Source of the DNA: Hyaloperonospora brassicae
Taxonomy: Eukaryota; Oomycota; Peronosporomycetes; Peronosporales; Peronosporaceae
DNA length: 64,000 bases
Assembly (NCBI GenBank): GCA_947650285.1
Contig: CANTFL010001471.1
Span: 1 to 64,000 of the forward strand
Reading direction: 5' to 3'
Shown: piece by piece, positions 47,053 to 59,335 of the stretch
How positions within the stretch are numbered: position 1 is the first letter of the stretch
How the letters are laid out: each line of letters starts with the position of its first letter
The notes under the pieces: model-generated
Seen by the model: only the letters and a program-made list of their open reading frames with translations
Told to the model about the DNA's origin: nothing
Database searches by the model: none
Translations under genes and position numbers: made by a program

Positions 47053-48326
47053 ACGGCACGACTCTTGGACACCGCGCTCGCTGACATGCTGCCACACACT
47101 CAGACGGACAGACGCACGAACGAGCCGACACTCCAGCCGAGCGAACAGAATCAGCATGCACCTTCCGCCGCCTCGCTTTTGTTCGCGGAGCTGTTTGTCG
47201 GTACTTCGGTCGCCGCTTGGCCCAGCATGTCGTGTCGACGATGGAAGACTCGACCACCTTCTCGCTCAGCGGTGTGGCTTCGTAAAAGCTCGCCGCTACA
47301 TATTGTCGAGCTTTGCAACCAGTAGTCAACCACCTCGTTACGATCAACACGATTTCGTATCAGCACGTTCAGATCACCTTGTTCAGACCATCACGTCCGT
47401 ATCTGCGCGATCTTATCTACATGTCCACAACTGCTCGTTCTTCGAGTCAACACGTTCTCTCCTAGCGCTACGGTCATGCTCCGTTCGGTCGCTCCGCTCG
47501 GTCGCTCCTTCCGTACTCGTCAATCGCCAGATAGTGTAGTAGTCGCCCGTGCTCGAACAAACAACAGACAAATGCTGCGCTGCGGCATTCGTACCCCTTG
47601 CATAACGTCATAGCAGGGCACTTGAACGTCACAGTAAGGTCCTTGTGTTCATTCCACTCCCAAGCCACCAGACATCACATCGTCCACACATAACAACAAT
47701 GCAGCCACCTGCTTCGATCACCGCTCGAGACTGACTGACTGACAGGTGACAGGCTGACTGACTGACTGACTGACTGGCTGATGTCGGTACATAACGACAA
47801 GATAACCGACATCGCGGTCACTGACATCGGCCACCAGACAAAACCAGACACCTCCACCATCTTGCTCGTGGTCGCCTTCTAGCATGCACCGTCGGTTCCA
47901 GCCACCAGTCCGTGGCCATCCATCGACGATCATCTCTCTGTCACCATTTATCCGAGACCATATCCACGAAACGCACGGCGGAATCCAAACTTCGCTCGCT
48001 CGCTTGAAGCTCCCTTCCACGATCGTGACTCGAAACGCGATCCAAACACGATCCAACACGCGCACGTTTCAACCATACACTCGATCCGCTTGGTCTACTC
48101 CATCAATCGAAGCAGTCTCGATGACGCTTCGTGACGAGTCACTCGTCGCAACACCAGCCCACTCGCCAGCTCGTCTATCCACCCTGCTCACTCACTCACT
48201 CACTCACAAACCGACTGGCACTACCACACCACCACGTAGCGACCAAGTACTCCACCTGACCAACTCACCGGACAACCGACCAACCGACCGACCGACCAAC
48301 CAACTGACCGACAAGCCGACTCGATC

Positions 48327-48695
48327 ATGAAGCTCAACACTTTCGGCGTCACCGCGCTAGTCGCTGTAGCAAGCGTCACATCCGCCACCGACTTCCAGCC
48401 AGCACTACGAGCACTTGCCGCGGCGGAACCAGCTGCACCCAACGCTGACATGCTTACCGCGGGCCCGACCGAGAGACAATCGCCTTCTGTTGAGGCTGCT
48501 GCAGCTACGGGCAAGGAGTCCACCGCCGTCGTCGACGCTGAAGGCAAGAAGTCCAAGGAGTGGTGGGGAGGAGGCTTGGGATGGGGAGGAGGCTTGGGAT
48601 GGGGACGTCCATGGGGTGGCTTTGGTGGATACGGTGGATACGGCGGTGGCTGGGGTGGATACGGCGGTGGATACGGTGGCGGATGGGGATGGTAG
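48327..48695 (+). CDS. Secreted Gly/Trp/Tyr-rich protein, array copy 6
   Basis: Coding sequence as copies 3-5. It is distinguished by a rearranged microsatellite (GACAGGTGACAGG, about 47741) upstream and is the first unit with CTCAGCATG in place of CCCAGCATG downstream (48863), a variant carried by all later units. Confidence 0.88.
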   Translation: MKLNTFGVTALVAVASVTSATDFQPALRALAAAEPAAPNADMLTAGPTERQSPSVEAAAATGKESTAVVDAEGKKSKEWWGGGLGWGGGLGWGRPWGGFGGYGGYGGGWGGYGGGYGGGWGW

Positions 48696-49975
48696 ACGGC
48701 ACGACTCTTGGACACCGCGCTCGCTGACATGCTGCCACACACTCAGACGGACAGACGCACGAACGAGCCGACACTCCAGCCGAGCGAACAGAATCAGCAT
48801 GCACCTTCCGCCGCCTCGCTTTTGTTCGCGGAGCTGTTTGTCGGTACTTCGGTCGCCGCTTGGCTCAGCATGTCGTGTCGACGATGGAAGACTCGACCAC
48901 CTTCTCGCTCAGCGGTGTGGCTTCGTAAAAGCTCGCCGCTACATATTGTCGAGCTTTGCAACCAGTAGTCAACCACCTCGTTACGATCAACACGATTTCG
49001 TATCAGCACGTTCAGATCACCTTGTTCAGACCATCACGTCCGTATCTGCGCGATCTTATCTACATGTCCACAACTGCTCGTTCTTCGAGTCAACACGTTC
49101 TCTCCTAGCGCTACGGTCATGCTCCGTTCGGTCGCTCCGCTCGGTCGCTCCTTCCGTACTCGTCAATCGCCAGATAGTGTAGTAGTCGCCCGTGCTCGAA
49201 CAAACAACAGACAAATGCTGCGCTGCGGCATTCGTACCCCTTGCATAACGTCATAGCAGGGCACTTGAACGTCACAGTAAGGTCCTTGTGTTCATTCCAC
49301 TCCCAAGCCACCAGACATTCACATCGTCCACACATCAACAACAACAATACAGCCACCTGCTTCGATCACCGCTCGAGACTGGCTGACTGACTGACTGACA
49401 GGCTGACTGACTGACTGACTGACTGGCTGATGTCGGTACATAACGACAAGATAACCGACATCGCGGTCACTGACATCGGCCACCAGACAAAACCAGACAC
49501 CTCCACCATCTTGCTCGTGGTCGCCTTCTAGCATGCACCGTCGGTTCCAGCCACCAGTCCGTGGCCATCCATCGACGATCATCTCTCTGTCACCATTTAT
49601 CCGAGACCATATCCACGAAACGCACGGCGGAATCCAAACTTCGCTCGCTCGCTTGAAGCTCCCTTCCACGATCGTGACTCGAAACGCGATCCAAACACGA
49701 TCCAACACGCGCACGTTTCAACCATACACTCGATCCGCTTGGTCTACTCCATCAATCGAAGCAGTCTCGATGACGCTTCGTGACGAGTCACTCGTCGCAA
49801 CACCAGCCCACTCGCCAGCTCGTCTATCCACCCTGCTCACTCACTCACTCACTCACAAACCGACTGGCACTACCACACCACCACGTAGCGACCAAGTACT
49901 CCACCTGACCAACTCACCGGACAACCGACCAACCGACCGACCGACCAACCAACTGACCGACAAGCCGACTCGATC

Positions 49976-50344
49976 ATGAAGCTCAACACTTTCGGCGTCA
50001 CCGCGCTAGTCGCTGTAGCAAGCGTCACATCCGCCACCGACTTCCAGCCAGCACTACGAGCACTTGCCGCGGCGGAACCAGCTGCACCCAACGCTGACAT
50101 GCTTACCGCGGGCCCGACCGAGAGACAATCGCCTTCTGTTGAGGCTGCTGCAGCTACGGGCAAGGAATCCACCGCCGTCGTCGACGCTGAAGGCAAGAAG
50201 TCCAAGGAGTGGTGGGGAGGAGGCTTGGGATGGGGAGGAGGCTTGGGATGGGGACGTCCATGGGGTGGCTTTGGTGGATACGGTGGATACGGCGGTGGCT
50301 GGGGTGGATACGGCGGTGGATACGGTGGCGGATGGGGATGGTAG
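49976..50344 (+). CDS. Secreted Gly/Trp/Tyr-rich protein, array copy 7
   Basis: Protein identical to copies 3-6, but Glu64 is written GAA, a synonymous change shared only with copies 8 and 9. It has a private TTCTCTCTCAGC downstream (about 50552). Confidence 0.88.
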   Translation: MKLNTFGVTALVAVASVTSATDFQPALRALAAAEPAAPNADMLTAGPTERQSPSVEAAAATGKESTAVVDAEGKKSKEWWGGGLGWGGGLGWGRPWGGFGGYGGYGGGWGGYGGGYGGGWGW

Positions 50345-51620
50345 ACGGCACGACTCTTGGACACCGCGCTCGCTGACATGCTGCCACACACTCAGACGGA
50401 CAGACGCACGAACGAGCCGACACTCCAGCCGAGCGAACAGAATCAGCATGCACCTTCCGCCGCCTCGCTTTTGTTCGCGGAGCTGTTTGTCGGTACTTCG
50501 GTCGCCGCTTGGCTCAGCATGTCGTGTCGACGATGGAAGACTCGACCACCTTCTCTCTCAGCGGTGTGGCTTCGTAAAAGCTCGCCGCTACATATTGTCG
50601 AGCTTTGCAACCAGTAGTCAACCACCTCGTTACGATCAACACGATTTCGTATCAGCACGTTCAGATCACCTTGTTCAGACCATCACGTCCGTATCTGCGC
50701 GATCTTATCTACATGTCCACAACTGCTCGTTCTTCGAGTCAACACGTTCTCTCCTAGCGCTACGGTCATGCTCCGTTCGGTCGCTCCGCTCGGTCGCTCC
50801 TTCCGTACTCGTCAATCGCCAGATAGTGTAGTAGTCGCCCGTGCTCGAACAAACAACAGACAAATGCTGCGCTGCGGCATTCGTACCCCTTGCATAACGT
50901 CATAGCAGGGCACTTGAACGTCACAGTAAGGTCCTTGTGTTCATTCCACTCCCAAGCCACCAGACATTCATATCGTCTACACATCAACAACAACAATACA
51001 GCCACCTGCTTCGATCACCGCTCGAGACTGACTGACTGACTGACAGGCTGACTGACTGACTGACTGACTGGCTGATGTCGGTACATAACGACAAGATAAC
51101 CGACATCGCGGTCACTGACATCGGCCACCAGACAAAACCAGACACCTCCACCATCTTGCTCGTGGTCGCCTTCTAGCATGCACCGTCGGTTCCAGCCACC
51201 AGTCCGTGGCCATCCATCGACGATCATCTCTCTGTCACCATTTATCCGAGACCATATTCACGAAACGCACGGCGGAATCCAAACTTCGCTCGCTCGCTTG
51301 AAGCTCCCTTCCACGATCGTGACTCGAAACGCGATCCAAACACGATCCAACACGCGCACGTTTCAACCATACACTCGATCCGCTTGGTCTACTCCATCAA
51401 TCGAAGCAGTCTCGATGACGCTTCGTGACGAGTCACTCGTCGCAACACCAGCCCACTCGCCAGCTCGTCTATCCACCCTGCTCACTCACTCACTCACTCA
51501 CAAACCGACTGGCACTACCACACCACCACGTAGCGACCAAGTACTCCACCTGACCAACTCACCGGACAACCGACCAACCGACCGACCGACCAACCAACTG
51601 ACCGACAAGCCGACTCGATC

Positions 51621-51989
51621 ATGAAGCTCAACACTTTCGGCGTCACCGCGCTAGTCGCTGTAGCAAGCGTCGCATCCGCCACCGACTTCCAGCCAGCACT
51701 ACGAGCACTTGCCGCGGCGGAACCAGCTGCACCCAACGCTGACATGCTTACCGCGGGCCCGACCGAGAGACAATCGCCTTCTGTTGAGGCTGCTGCAGCT
51801 ACGGGCAAGGAATCCACCGCCGTCGTCGACGCTGAAGGCAAGAAGTCCAAGGAGTGGTGGGGAGGAGGCTTGGGATGGGGAGGAGGCTTGGGATGGGGAC
51901 GTCCATGGGGTGGCTTTGGTGGATACGGTGGATACGGCGGTGGCTGGGGTGGATACGGCGGTGGATACGGTGGCGGATGGGGATGGTAG
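51621..51989 (+). CDS. Secreted Gly/Trp/Tyr-rich protein, array copy 8
   Basis: Carries Thr18 to Ala (GCA) two residues before the predicted signal cleavage site, shared only with copy 9, plus GAA at Glu64. Ala at this place keeps a small residue and should still allow cleavage. The upstream spacer has private changes (ATTCATATCGTCTACACATC, about 50966; CATATTCACG, about 51254). Confidence 0.88.
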   Translation: MKLNTFGVTALVAVASVASATDFQPALRALAAAEPAAPNADMLTAGPTERQSPSVEAAAATGKESTAVVDAEGKKSKEWWGGGLGWGGGLGWGRPWGGFGGYGGYGGGWGGYGGGYGGGWGW

Positions 51990-53273
51990 ACGGCACGACT
52001 CTTGGACACCGCGCTCGCTGACATGCTGCCACACACTCAGACGGACAGACGCACGAACGAGCCGACACTCCAGCCGAGCGAACAGAATCAGCATGCACCT
52101 TCCGCCGCCTCGCTTTTGTTCGCGGAGCTGTTTGTCGGTACTTCGGTCGCCGCTTGGCTCAGCATGTCGTGTCGACGATGGAAGACTCGACCACCTTCTC
52201 GCTCAGCGGTGTGGCTTCGTAAAAGCTCGCCGCTACATATTGTCGAGCTTTGCAACCAGTAGTCAACCACCTCGTTACGATCAACACGATTTCGTATCAG
52301 CACGTTCAGATCACCTTGTTCAGACCATCACGTCCGTATCTGCGCGATCTTATCTACATGTCCACAACTGCTCGTTCTTCGAGTCAACACGTTCTCTCCT
52401 AGCGCTACGGTCATGCTCCGTTCGGTCGCTCCGCTCGGTCGCTCCTTCCGTACTCGTCAATCGCCAGATAGTGTAGTAGTCGCCCGTGCTCGAACAAACA
52501 ACAGACAAATGCTGCGCTGCGGCATTCGTACCCCTTGCATAACGTCATAGCAGGGCACTTGAACGTCACAGTAAGGTCCTTGTGTTCATTCCACTCCCAA
52601 GCCACCAGACATTCACATCGTCCACACATCAACAACAACAATACAGCCACCTGCTTCGATCACCGCTCGAGACTGACTGACTGACTGACAGGCTGACTGA
52701 CTGACTGACTGACTGGCTGATGTCGGTACATAACGACAAGATAACCGACATCGCGGTCACTGACATCGGCCACCAGACAAAACCAGACACCTCCACCATC
52801 TTGCTCGTGGTCGCCTTCTAGCATGCACCGTCGGTTCCAGCCACCAGTCCGTGGCCATCCATCGACGATCATCTCTCTGTCACCATTTATCCGAGACCAT
52901 ATCCACGAAACGCACGGCGGAATCCAAACTTCGCTCGCTCGCTTGAAGCTCCCTTCCACGATCGTGACTCGAAACGCGATCCAAACACGATCCAACACGC
53001 GCACGTTTCAACCATACACTCGATCCGCTTGGTCTACTCCATCAATCGAAGCAGTCTCGATGACGCTTCGTGACGAGTCACTCGTCGCAACACCAGCCCA
53101 CTCGCCAGCTCGTCTATCCACCCTGCTCACTCACTCACTCACTCACTCACTCACAAACCGACTGGCACTACCACACCACCACGTAGCGACCAAGTACTCC
53201 ACCTGACCAACTCACCGGACAACCGACCAACCGACCGACCGACCAACCAACTGACCGACAAGCCGACTCGATC

Positions 53274-53642
53274 ATGAAGCTCAACACTTTCGGCGTCACC
53301 GCGCTAGTCGCTGTAGCAAGCGTCGCATCCGCCACCGACTTCCAGCCAGCACTACGAGCACTTGCCGCGGCGGAACCAGCTGCACCCAACGCTGACATGC
53401 TTACCGCGGGCCCGACCGAGAGACAATCGCCTTCTGTTGAGGCTGCTGCAGCTACGGGCAAGGAATCCACCGCCGTCGTCGACGCTGAAGGCAAGAAGTC
53501 CAAGGAGTGGTGGGGAGGAGGCTTGGGATGGGGAGGAGGCTTGGGATGGGGACGTCCATGGGGTGGCTTTGGTGGATACGGTGGATACGGCGGTGGCTGG
53601 GGTGGATACGGCGGTGGATACGGTGGCGGATGGGGATGGTAG
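53274..53642 (+). CDS. Secreted Gly/Trp/Tyr-rich protein, array copy 9 (last)
   Basis: Protein identical to copy 8. The upstream TCAC run is two repeats longer than in other units, giving the longest period (1653). The unit breaks off at about 53911, so its downstream region is followed by unrelated AT-rich DNA. If the polyadenylation signal lies beyond that point, this copy would use a different 3' end. Confidence 0.86.
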   Translation: MKLNTFGVTALVAVASVASATDFQPALRALAAAEPAAPNADMLTAGPTERQSPSVEAAAATGKESTAVVDAEGKKSKEWWGGGLGWGGGLGWGRPWGGFGGYGGYGGGWGGYGGGYGGGWGW

Positions 53643-53911
53643 ACGGCACGACTCTTGGACACCGCGCTCGCTGACATGCTGCCACACACTCAGACGGACA
53701 GACGCACGAACGAGCCGACACTCCAGCCGAGCGAACAGAATCAGCATGCACCTTCCGCCGCCTCGCTTTTGTTCGCGGAGCTGTTTGTCGGTACTTCGGT
53801 CGCCGCTTGGCTCAGCATGTCGTGTCGACGATGGAAGACTCGACCACCTTCTCGCTCAGCGGTGTGGCTTCGTAAAAGCTCGCCGCTACATATTGTCGAG
53901 CTTTGCAACCA

Positions 53912-56900
53912 ATATGCAATCACTGCGTTGTTTTTAAGAGGCAGTTATTCAGATGAGGTTAAAAGACACTGATTCTTGCAGCAATGGATTTTTTTCGCCC
54001 GGTTGAACTAGACAATATGACAGGCAGTTACCCTATTTGACCCTAGTATCTGCGGCATACCAAATATTTGCAATCACAAATTTAAAGCGGTTCTTCGCAG
54101 GGAGTCGTCGTTTAACGCAATGAAAATAGTATCGGACAAACATCAAACAATGTTGATAGAAAAAGGATGAGACGGGGAATAAAATAGCAGGGGTGCAGCT
54201 TTTCATCGAGAATTCAAGTGCACAGCAAACCTCGTCTCAAGTGTGATAAGAATGCAAATATAGGCTGCGGTCGAAGGACATTGCAACTACGCAACCGATG
54301 CTCGATCGCCAACTAGCAAGATCATAATTAACAAAAACATTATTTTAAAATACAAAGCATCGTATCGATCGCAGATCTTTTTTCAATACGATACGATACC
54401 ATCAGGCGAGCCGAGACGGCGACGTTGCATGGACTGGTATAAAAATAGCGCCTTTGTCCATACATTTATTTGTGCCGGATGCTGAGGATCTAGTCGACAC
54501 GATTGCATGAGCTGAGACTTCGGCAGTCGACTAAAGGTGATGGGAGATCGTTACAGTCTCAAATCCACCAGATGAAGCAAATGATACAATACTATGATTT
54601 ATAAGACGAATCAGTAGTAGTTTTGGTGTGTGTGATCATTTGAAGAGGTCTAATGCGAATGTGTCAAAATTTGTACGGCCGGGCATGCGTGAATACCAAA
54701 CAAGGTATTCTTGAAAAGGTGGGCGACTGTGTAAAACAACGAATATGTGATTGGTCATCGACTTGGCGATATAAAAGTAGTGGCATGATTTTTGTATGTA
54801 GAGATCCAAGAAGTCTAGCAGTGAAGAGGTAGACAGGACTTCATGCGGCGTCAACTTACTTCGCCGTATTCAGTATACGTACTTTTATCGTGTATCATCG
54901 ATTTTTTGGGACCTACTGCACAGAGATCGAACAACTGTCTTTCATAGCCGCTCATCAATAATTTTCTACAGAAGAATTTGAAAAGGTTGAAACTCATTCT
55001 ACAGTAAATGGAAGTGCTGCTATGGTAGCTTTTTAAACAAAAAGCACGTCGTGTACAATTTTTATCGTCCTCGCGAACACGCACTTGTAGCCTATAACGC
55101 TTCTCGAAGACTCAGCTGCGACGCATAGAGTTACGGATACACGAAAGACATAGCAAAGCGGCAAAAGCGATGCTGTTTTTATGCGTGCTCATGGAACACA
55201 TCTGTGTTACTGACGTCTGGTACTATATGTGAGACCATCTATGTAGACAGATTTGCACTGAAAGGCTCAAACAAAACGATGGAATGCAACAGAGGACAGA
55301 AGGACGCGAGCGGAAGTTGCAGTCTCTCTTATGGCTTCGTTAGTTGACAAGCCTATAAAAATATGAGTAACAGCGGTCATTGGAAATATCAGTTTCTATA
55401 CAGTCACTTATCAAACGTATTTGATATCATGATTGATCTGCATAGTGCATAGCTTATGCCTGAACGGTCGTTGTCATCTACAACGAATACCTTTAGTACA
55501 TCAGCTGTTTCTAGCGTCGGATGCTAGGTATAGTTCTGAATGCGATCGAATTTGTCTTGAGAAGATAAGAAGCGTGCGGTTAAAGAAGAATTACGTTCAA
55601 TCGAATTGAACACAATAGACGTAGTGTTGCGTGCGCAAATAAGGCTTTGTCCCAACTGCATTGTGCAAACTTATTGAATCAATTGTGACACCAAGTTCTT
55701 GTCAATATACTTGGATAAAAAACGGTGGAATACCATTATGTTATATTGAGGATTTCATCGTCGAAGGTAATTTATTCGACAACATTATAGTTCCGTCGAA
55801 AAGCTGCAGACAACGGATAGACTGTATCCATACATTTATCCCTTGTCTTCGGATCGATGATGTATCAATAATGCAAAATAATGATACGCTACTAACGCGA
55901 TACCCGAGTCAAGACTAACGTGATGTTGCTTGAAAGCTTTGATAAACTTGCCATAAAATGAACGGCAATGTGCTCCTTAGTCCAGATTTGCGGTACAAAT
56001 CCACACGCGACGTGAGCAATTCATTTATCGCGGCGTCTTTAGTCAATACATCACCAATGAAGGATTCGATCCTGGATGAGGATTGTATCACAAGAATAAG
56101 AGTTATGCCAAATGATTCGGACATCAGTATATCTAGTAAGATTGACTTATACAAGAGCTACCAAGGAGGTATGTAATACGAGTCAGGTAGGTTCGTGTTT
56201 CTGTATGATGTCATGTCTAGGTTAATCATAATTAGATTTGGTTGTCAGTTAACAAATTTGGCGCAACGATGTGGAACGTTGAGCATTCGCGGCATTTCTG
56301 TGGTGTCAACGTTTTGTTCTTTGTATCTATTGATCACAAACTGATTGATGACAAGGGTTGTGGATGAAGCGTGTGCCATGGCGCATGGAAAGCTTTATGG
56401 CCGAAACTAGTCAAGTGAAGGGAGTAGATAACACGTCAGCTAACATAATTTGCTCGGTCTCACTAATGCCCGATACCCGTGCTGTTGAAGAGGCTTTATT
56501 AATACAACGATATTGAATACAGTGTCAACGTCGTTTGTGGAATCAATTAGTTTTTGAAACACAGTGCACAAGCGTATTTGCTACTTCAACTCATTTCCAC
56601 AAACTACAGAAGTCTAATGCAATCACTGCTGTAATCTTTTATTGCAAGGAGATAGACTGTGTCGTAGATGCAGCTATTTGAATTGTTAACTCGTTGTGTA
56701 GATCATATAGCTTCATTCGTCAAGAGGACGCGATGTTAACTTTGCAGACCCACACCATTCAGTCAGCAAACTAGGGAATGAATTAGCAACGTTCTTGTTA
56801 TTTGACGTCGTGACGCACCAAAAAAAGAGCAGGCGCCCATACAAACGTTTCTTAAATACTTTTGTTCATAACAGGTAGGTGTTGTGGCAGGAGAATCAGC

Positions 56901-57401
56901 TTACTTAATTATTTGGCACATGCATTCACTTTGAATCGTACGTTTCTTGACCTTTTCATCATATTTTCTAATGGCCCATTTGGAGAAACCATAACAATAG
57001 TTAAGCAGCTAAATTTGCTCGCCTTCTCTTATAATTGTTACGCTTAATCCGAAAACCCGACTCTAGAGATTTTAAGCCGCGTAGCCCATCTGGTCACACT
57101 GGGATGGTCTGCGAAGACATTTACGCTGTTTCAACGAGCTATCATGACATGTTTTTTACCGGTAATTCTCATCTTTTTGTAAAAACGACTAATCGGTCTC
57201 GGCAATATTTTAATATTTGTTTTTTTCAACTCCTAAGCGTCGTGCTCAGAAAATTCTTGAACCCTTGTAGCGCCACATTCTCTGGTTTTACGACCTAACT
57301 TCACGCTTACTCACTACGAGACTCAATAGAAAATTGGAAACACTTCTCTATTGATTACAGAAGGGACCCTCGGCGTCGACCGTAGAACACTGGACGGATC
57401 T
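53912..57401. other. AT-rich spacer, no gene recognised
   Basis: About 3.5 kb of AT-rich DNA between the array and the second chromovirus. Short open frames (for example 55661-55918 and 55958-56176 on the plus strand) have no domain or signal peptide. A local run of CGATACGATACGATACC-like repeats occurs near 54385-54402. Probably old mobile-element debris. Confidence 0.5.
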
Positions 57402-57929
57402 TGTAGCGGGATACACAGCTCCTTAAGTCAGAGGAAGACTTTAATGCTCTACGAGCAACTTTGGCTAAAAGAACCCGACTCAAAGAGTCAACAAGCTCAG
57501 AGAGCTTACGGTCCCGATTCCAGAGGGACCAAACGATTCAAGAGAATCACAGCACAGAGTGCACTAGGAGTAGCTGTCTTTATAGGGGTTGCTAGGTCCT
57601 AATGATCAAAGACGCCTCGTGAGGCACGTGTCTTTCGGATCAAAATGGGAACTGAACCTTATTATATTTATCTAAAAGAACACCTCAGAACAACGTACTT
57701 AACCTAGTCACTAATGTTCTAATAAGCACCTCTCGCAATATCTAGCAATCAATGGTTGACAAACATCAGTCTTCAACAATTTATACGGTGTTCTAGTATC
57801 ACCTTAAATGGGATCCCATTCCTTGTGTGCACCACACCTAGTGTCAATTTCCAGTCGATGCGTAACTCCGTTACACCTTGTGTGCACCACACCTATTGTC
57901 ACTACCAGCCGACGTGTCATCCCGTTACA
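57402..57929 (-). repeat. 3' LTR of the second chromovirus copy
   Basis: A 528-base LTR, read on the minus strand from TGTAAC (57929) to GCTACA (57402). Its first about 55 bases are tandemly doubled (57876-57929 and 57821-57875, both ending in TGTAACGG on the minus strand), and the two copies have diverged, so the duplication is old. It lacks the 51-base duplication of the copy-1 LTRs. Confidence 0.85.
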
Positions 57930-58039
57930 CCCTCCACCACCACACTGACGTTATAACAAAACGTAAATCAAATTCTTTTCTCGAAGAGGACGGTGTGTGT
58001 GTGCCCTTTAACTTCACGGTTTTCAAAGCAAAAAACATC

Positions 58040-59335
58040 ATGTCATCGCCACCCGAATAGTCTTCGAATCTTTTTTTCTTACCTCGGAATTGGTGTAGAG
58101 GTAGAGTATGGTAGCGATACCAATGTCCATGGTAAAGAGAGGACAACTGCACGACTCACCAGTGCAAGAGGCAACGCCGCATACTGCACTGAACCCATTT
58201 GCCGAGCGTGCCGAAGTCAAGGCACCCTCGGCCCAGCATCAAACACCTAAAGTGGCCGATGCAATCATCACCAATCCGCTCAATGATCAAAAGCAGTTAA
58301 TTATCTGACAAGAGGATAGTGATCGGATCCATACTCAGCTTGCTGCAACTCTTGTGGGTCGCCTTGGAAATGTGTTCACTCCACTTAGTGTGAAAAAACG
58401 TATACGTCAAACGGCAGGCCGTTCGTTGGTAGCGTGAGCCATTGAAGCTGAACCCACATCCCCAGAAGAGGTTGAGAGTCGACAGGCACTTCAAAAAAAG
58501 TACTCGCAGCCTTATTGGTAGACATAAAGTTGATTAAAGTTGAGACTTAACACGCAAGCACGGGGTGCACCGGTTTCACCGATAAAGCGTATACCCACCC
58601 TACGATTCGCAGGCGAATCACTGGAGGAACAAAACAACGCGTTTGTTCGAAGGGTGCACCGGAAACGACACCTCATCAGCGTGTTAGCTCTAAGAGCAAG
58701 TGTTAATGTGGAAGACGTTCGTCTAGAGCGAAAGCTTCAATATGACTACGCCAAGCGTAATGCCAGAGGCCAGTTGCGAACTCGCATTCGATATGCTCCG
58801 GCTGTGCCGGCTGATGTTAGTGTCGGTCAAGCGGAGACCAACTATCCACCCGATTACACCACTATTGGTGAGAAGCGTTCTCTCTCTGAGGATGACCCTT
58901 GCCGCGATGTTTCAAAACATTCAAGGCGAATGGCAATCCTGCCGAAAGGGCGTCTTAAAATTATATGCATTTCAGACTTCCCTCGCCACTTCACCAGATA
59001 CTGGTATCGACAATGATGACGTCGTCGTTTCAGGAGTCTCTACACATGAAACTGGCGGTTTACTTGATCATCTAGCAGATTCGGGGGAGGTAGGTACACA
59101 GAAATATTATCTTGAGATTCTGCGTCGCGAAGTAAGCTGTCTCCGCGAGATCTTGGGTAAAAACCGGAGTGCTCTCAGCGCAACAAAAGCTCGCCTTCAG
59201 ACGGTAGAGTTGAGTCAAACCCGCATGGAGGCTCAGATTGACATCCTGGTTCTAATTAAGAAGCCGATGGATATGCCACATGTCGCAGTGCAAGCGACTC
59301 ATAGTTCACGAGGGACGGATCCCGATACGGCTTAA
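58040..59335 (+). pseudogene. Additional antisense ORF of the second chromovirus copy
   Basis: Counterpart of 13783-15084. It starts MSSPPE at 58040 and ends GTDPDTA at 59335, about 432 codons, but broken by a stop after the first six codons, further stops, and frameshifts between about 58060 and 58150 and near 58975. Conserved blocks include DSPVQEATPHTALNPFAER, RKRHLISVLALRAS, NARGQLRT, RYAPAVPADV and TTIGEKRS. The C-terminal coiled-coil-like part reads CLREILGKNRSALSATKARL and continues with RMEAQIDIL. Similarity to copy 1 is about three residues in four over the best 86 codons. Confidence 0.68.

Larger units (their letters stand above)
39384..53911 (+). repeat. Head-to-tail array of nine ~1.64-kb gene-bearing units
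   Basis: Eight complete periods plus a partial ninth, with start-codon spacings of 1647, 1644, 1638, 1640, 1643, 1649, 1645 and 1653 bases. Units are nearly identical across coding and non-coding parts. Length differences come mainly from GACT and TCAC microsatellites and small indels upstream of the gene. Homology starts at about 39384 (unit 1, where a C run at 39437-39445 replaces the usual sequence) and stops at about 53911, where unit 9 lacks the last about 270 bases. Each unit contains one 122-codon gene about 730 bases from the unit start, and no other convincing gene. Array arrangement and near identity indicate recent expansion by unequal crossing-over with homogenisation. Confidence 0.95.

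Noticed and set aside
39384..53911. CRISPR-like or satellite interpretation of the array
   Set aside because: Units are 1.64 kb, gene-bearing and without short repeats separated by unique spacers; the organism is eukaryotic.
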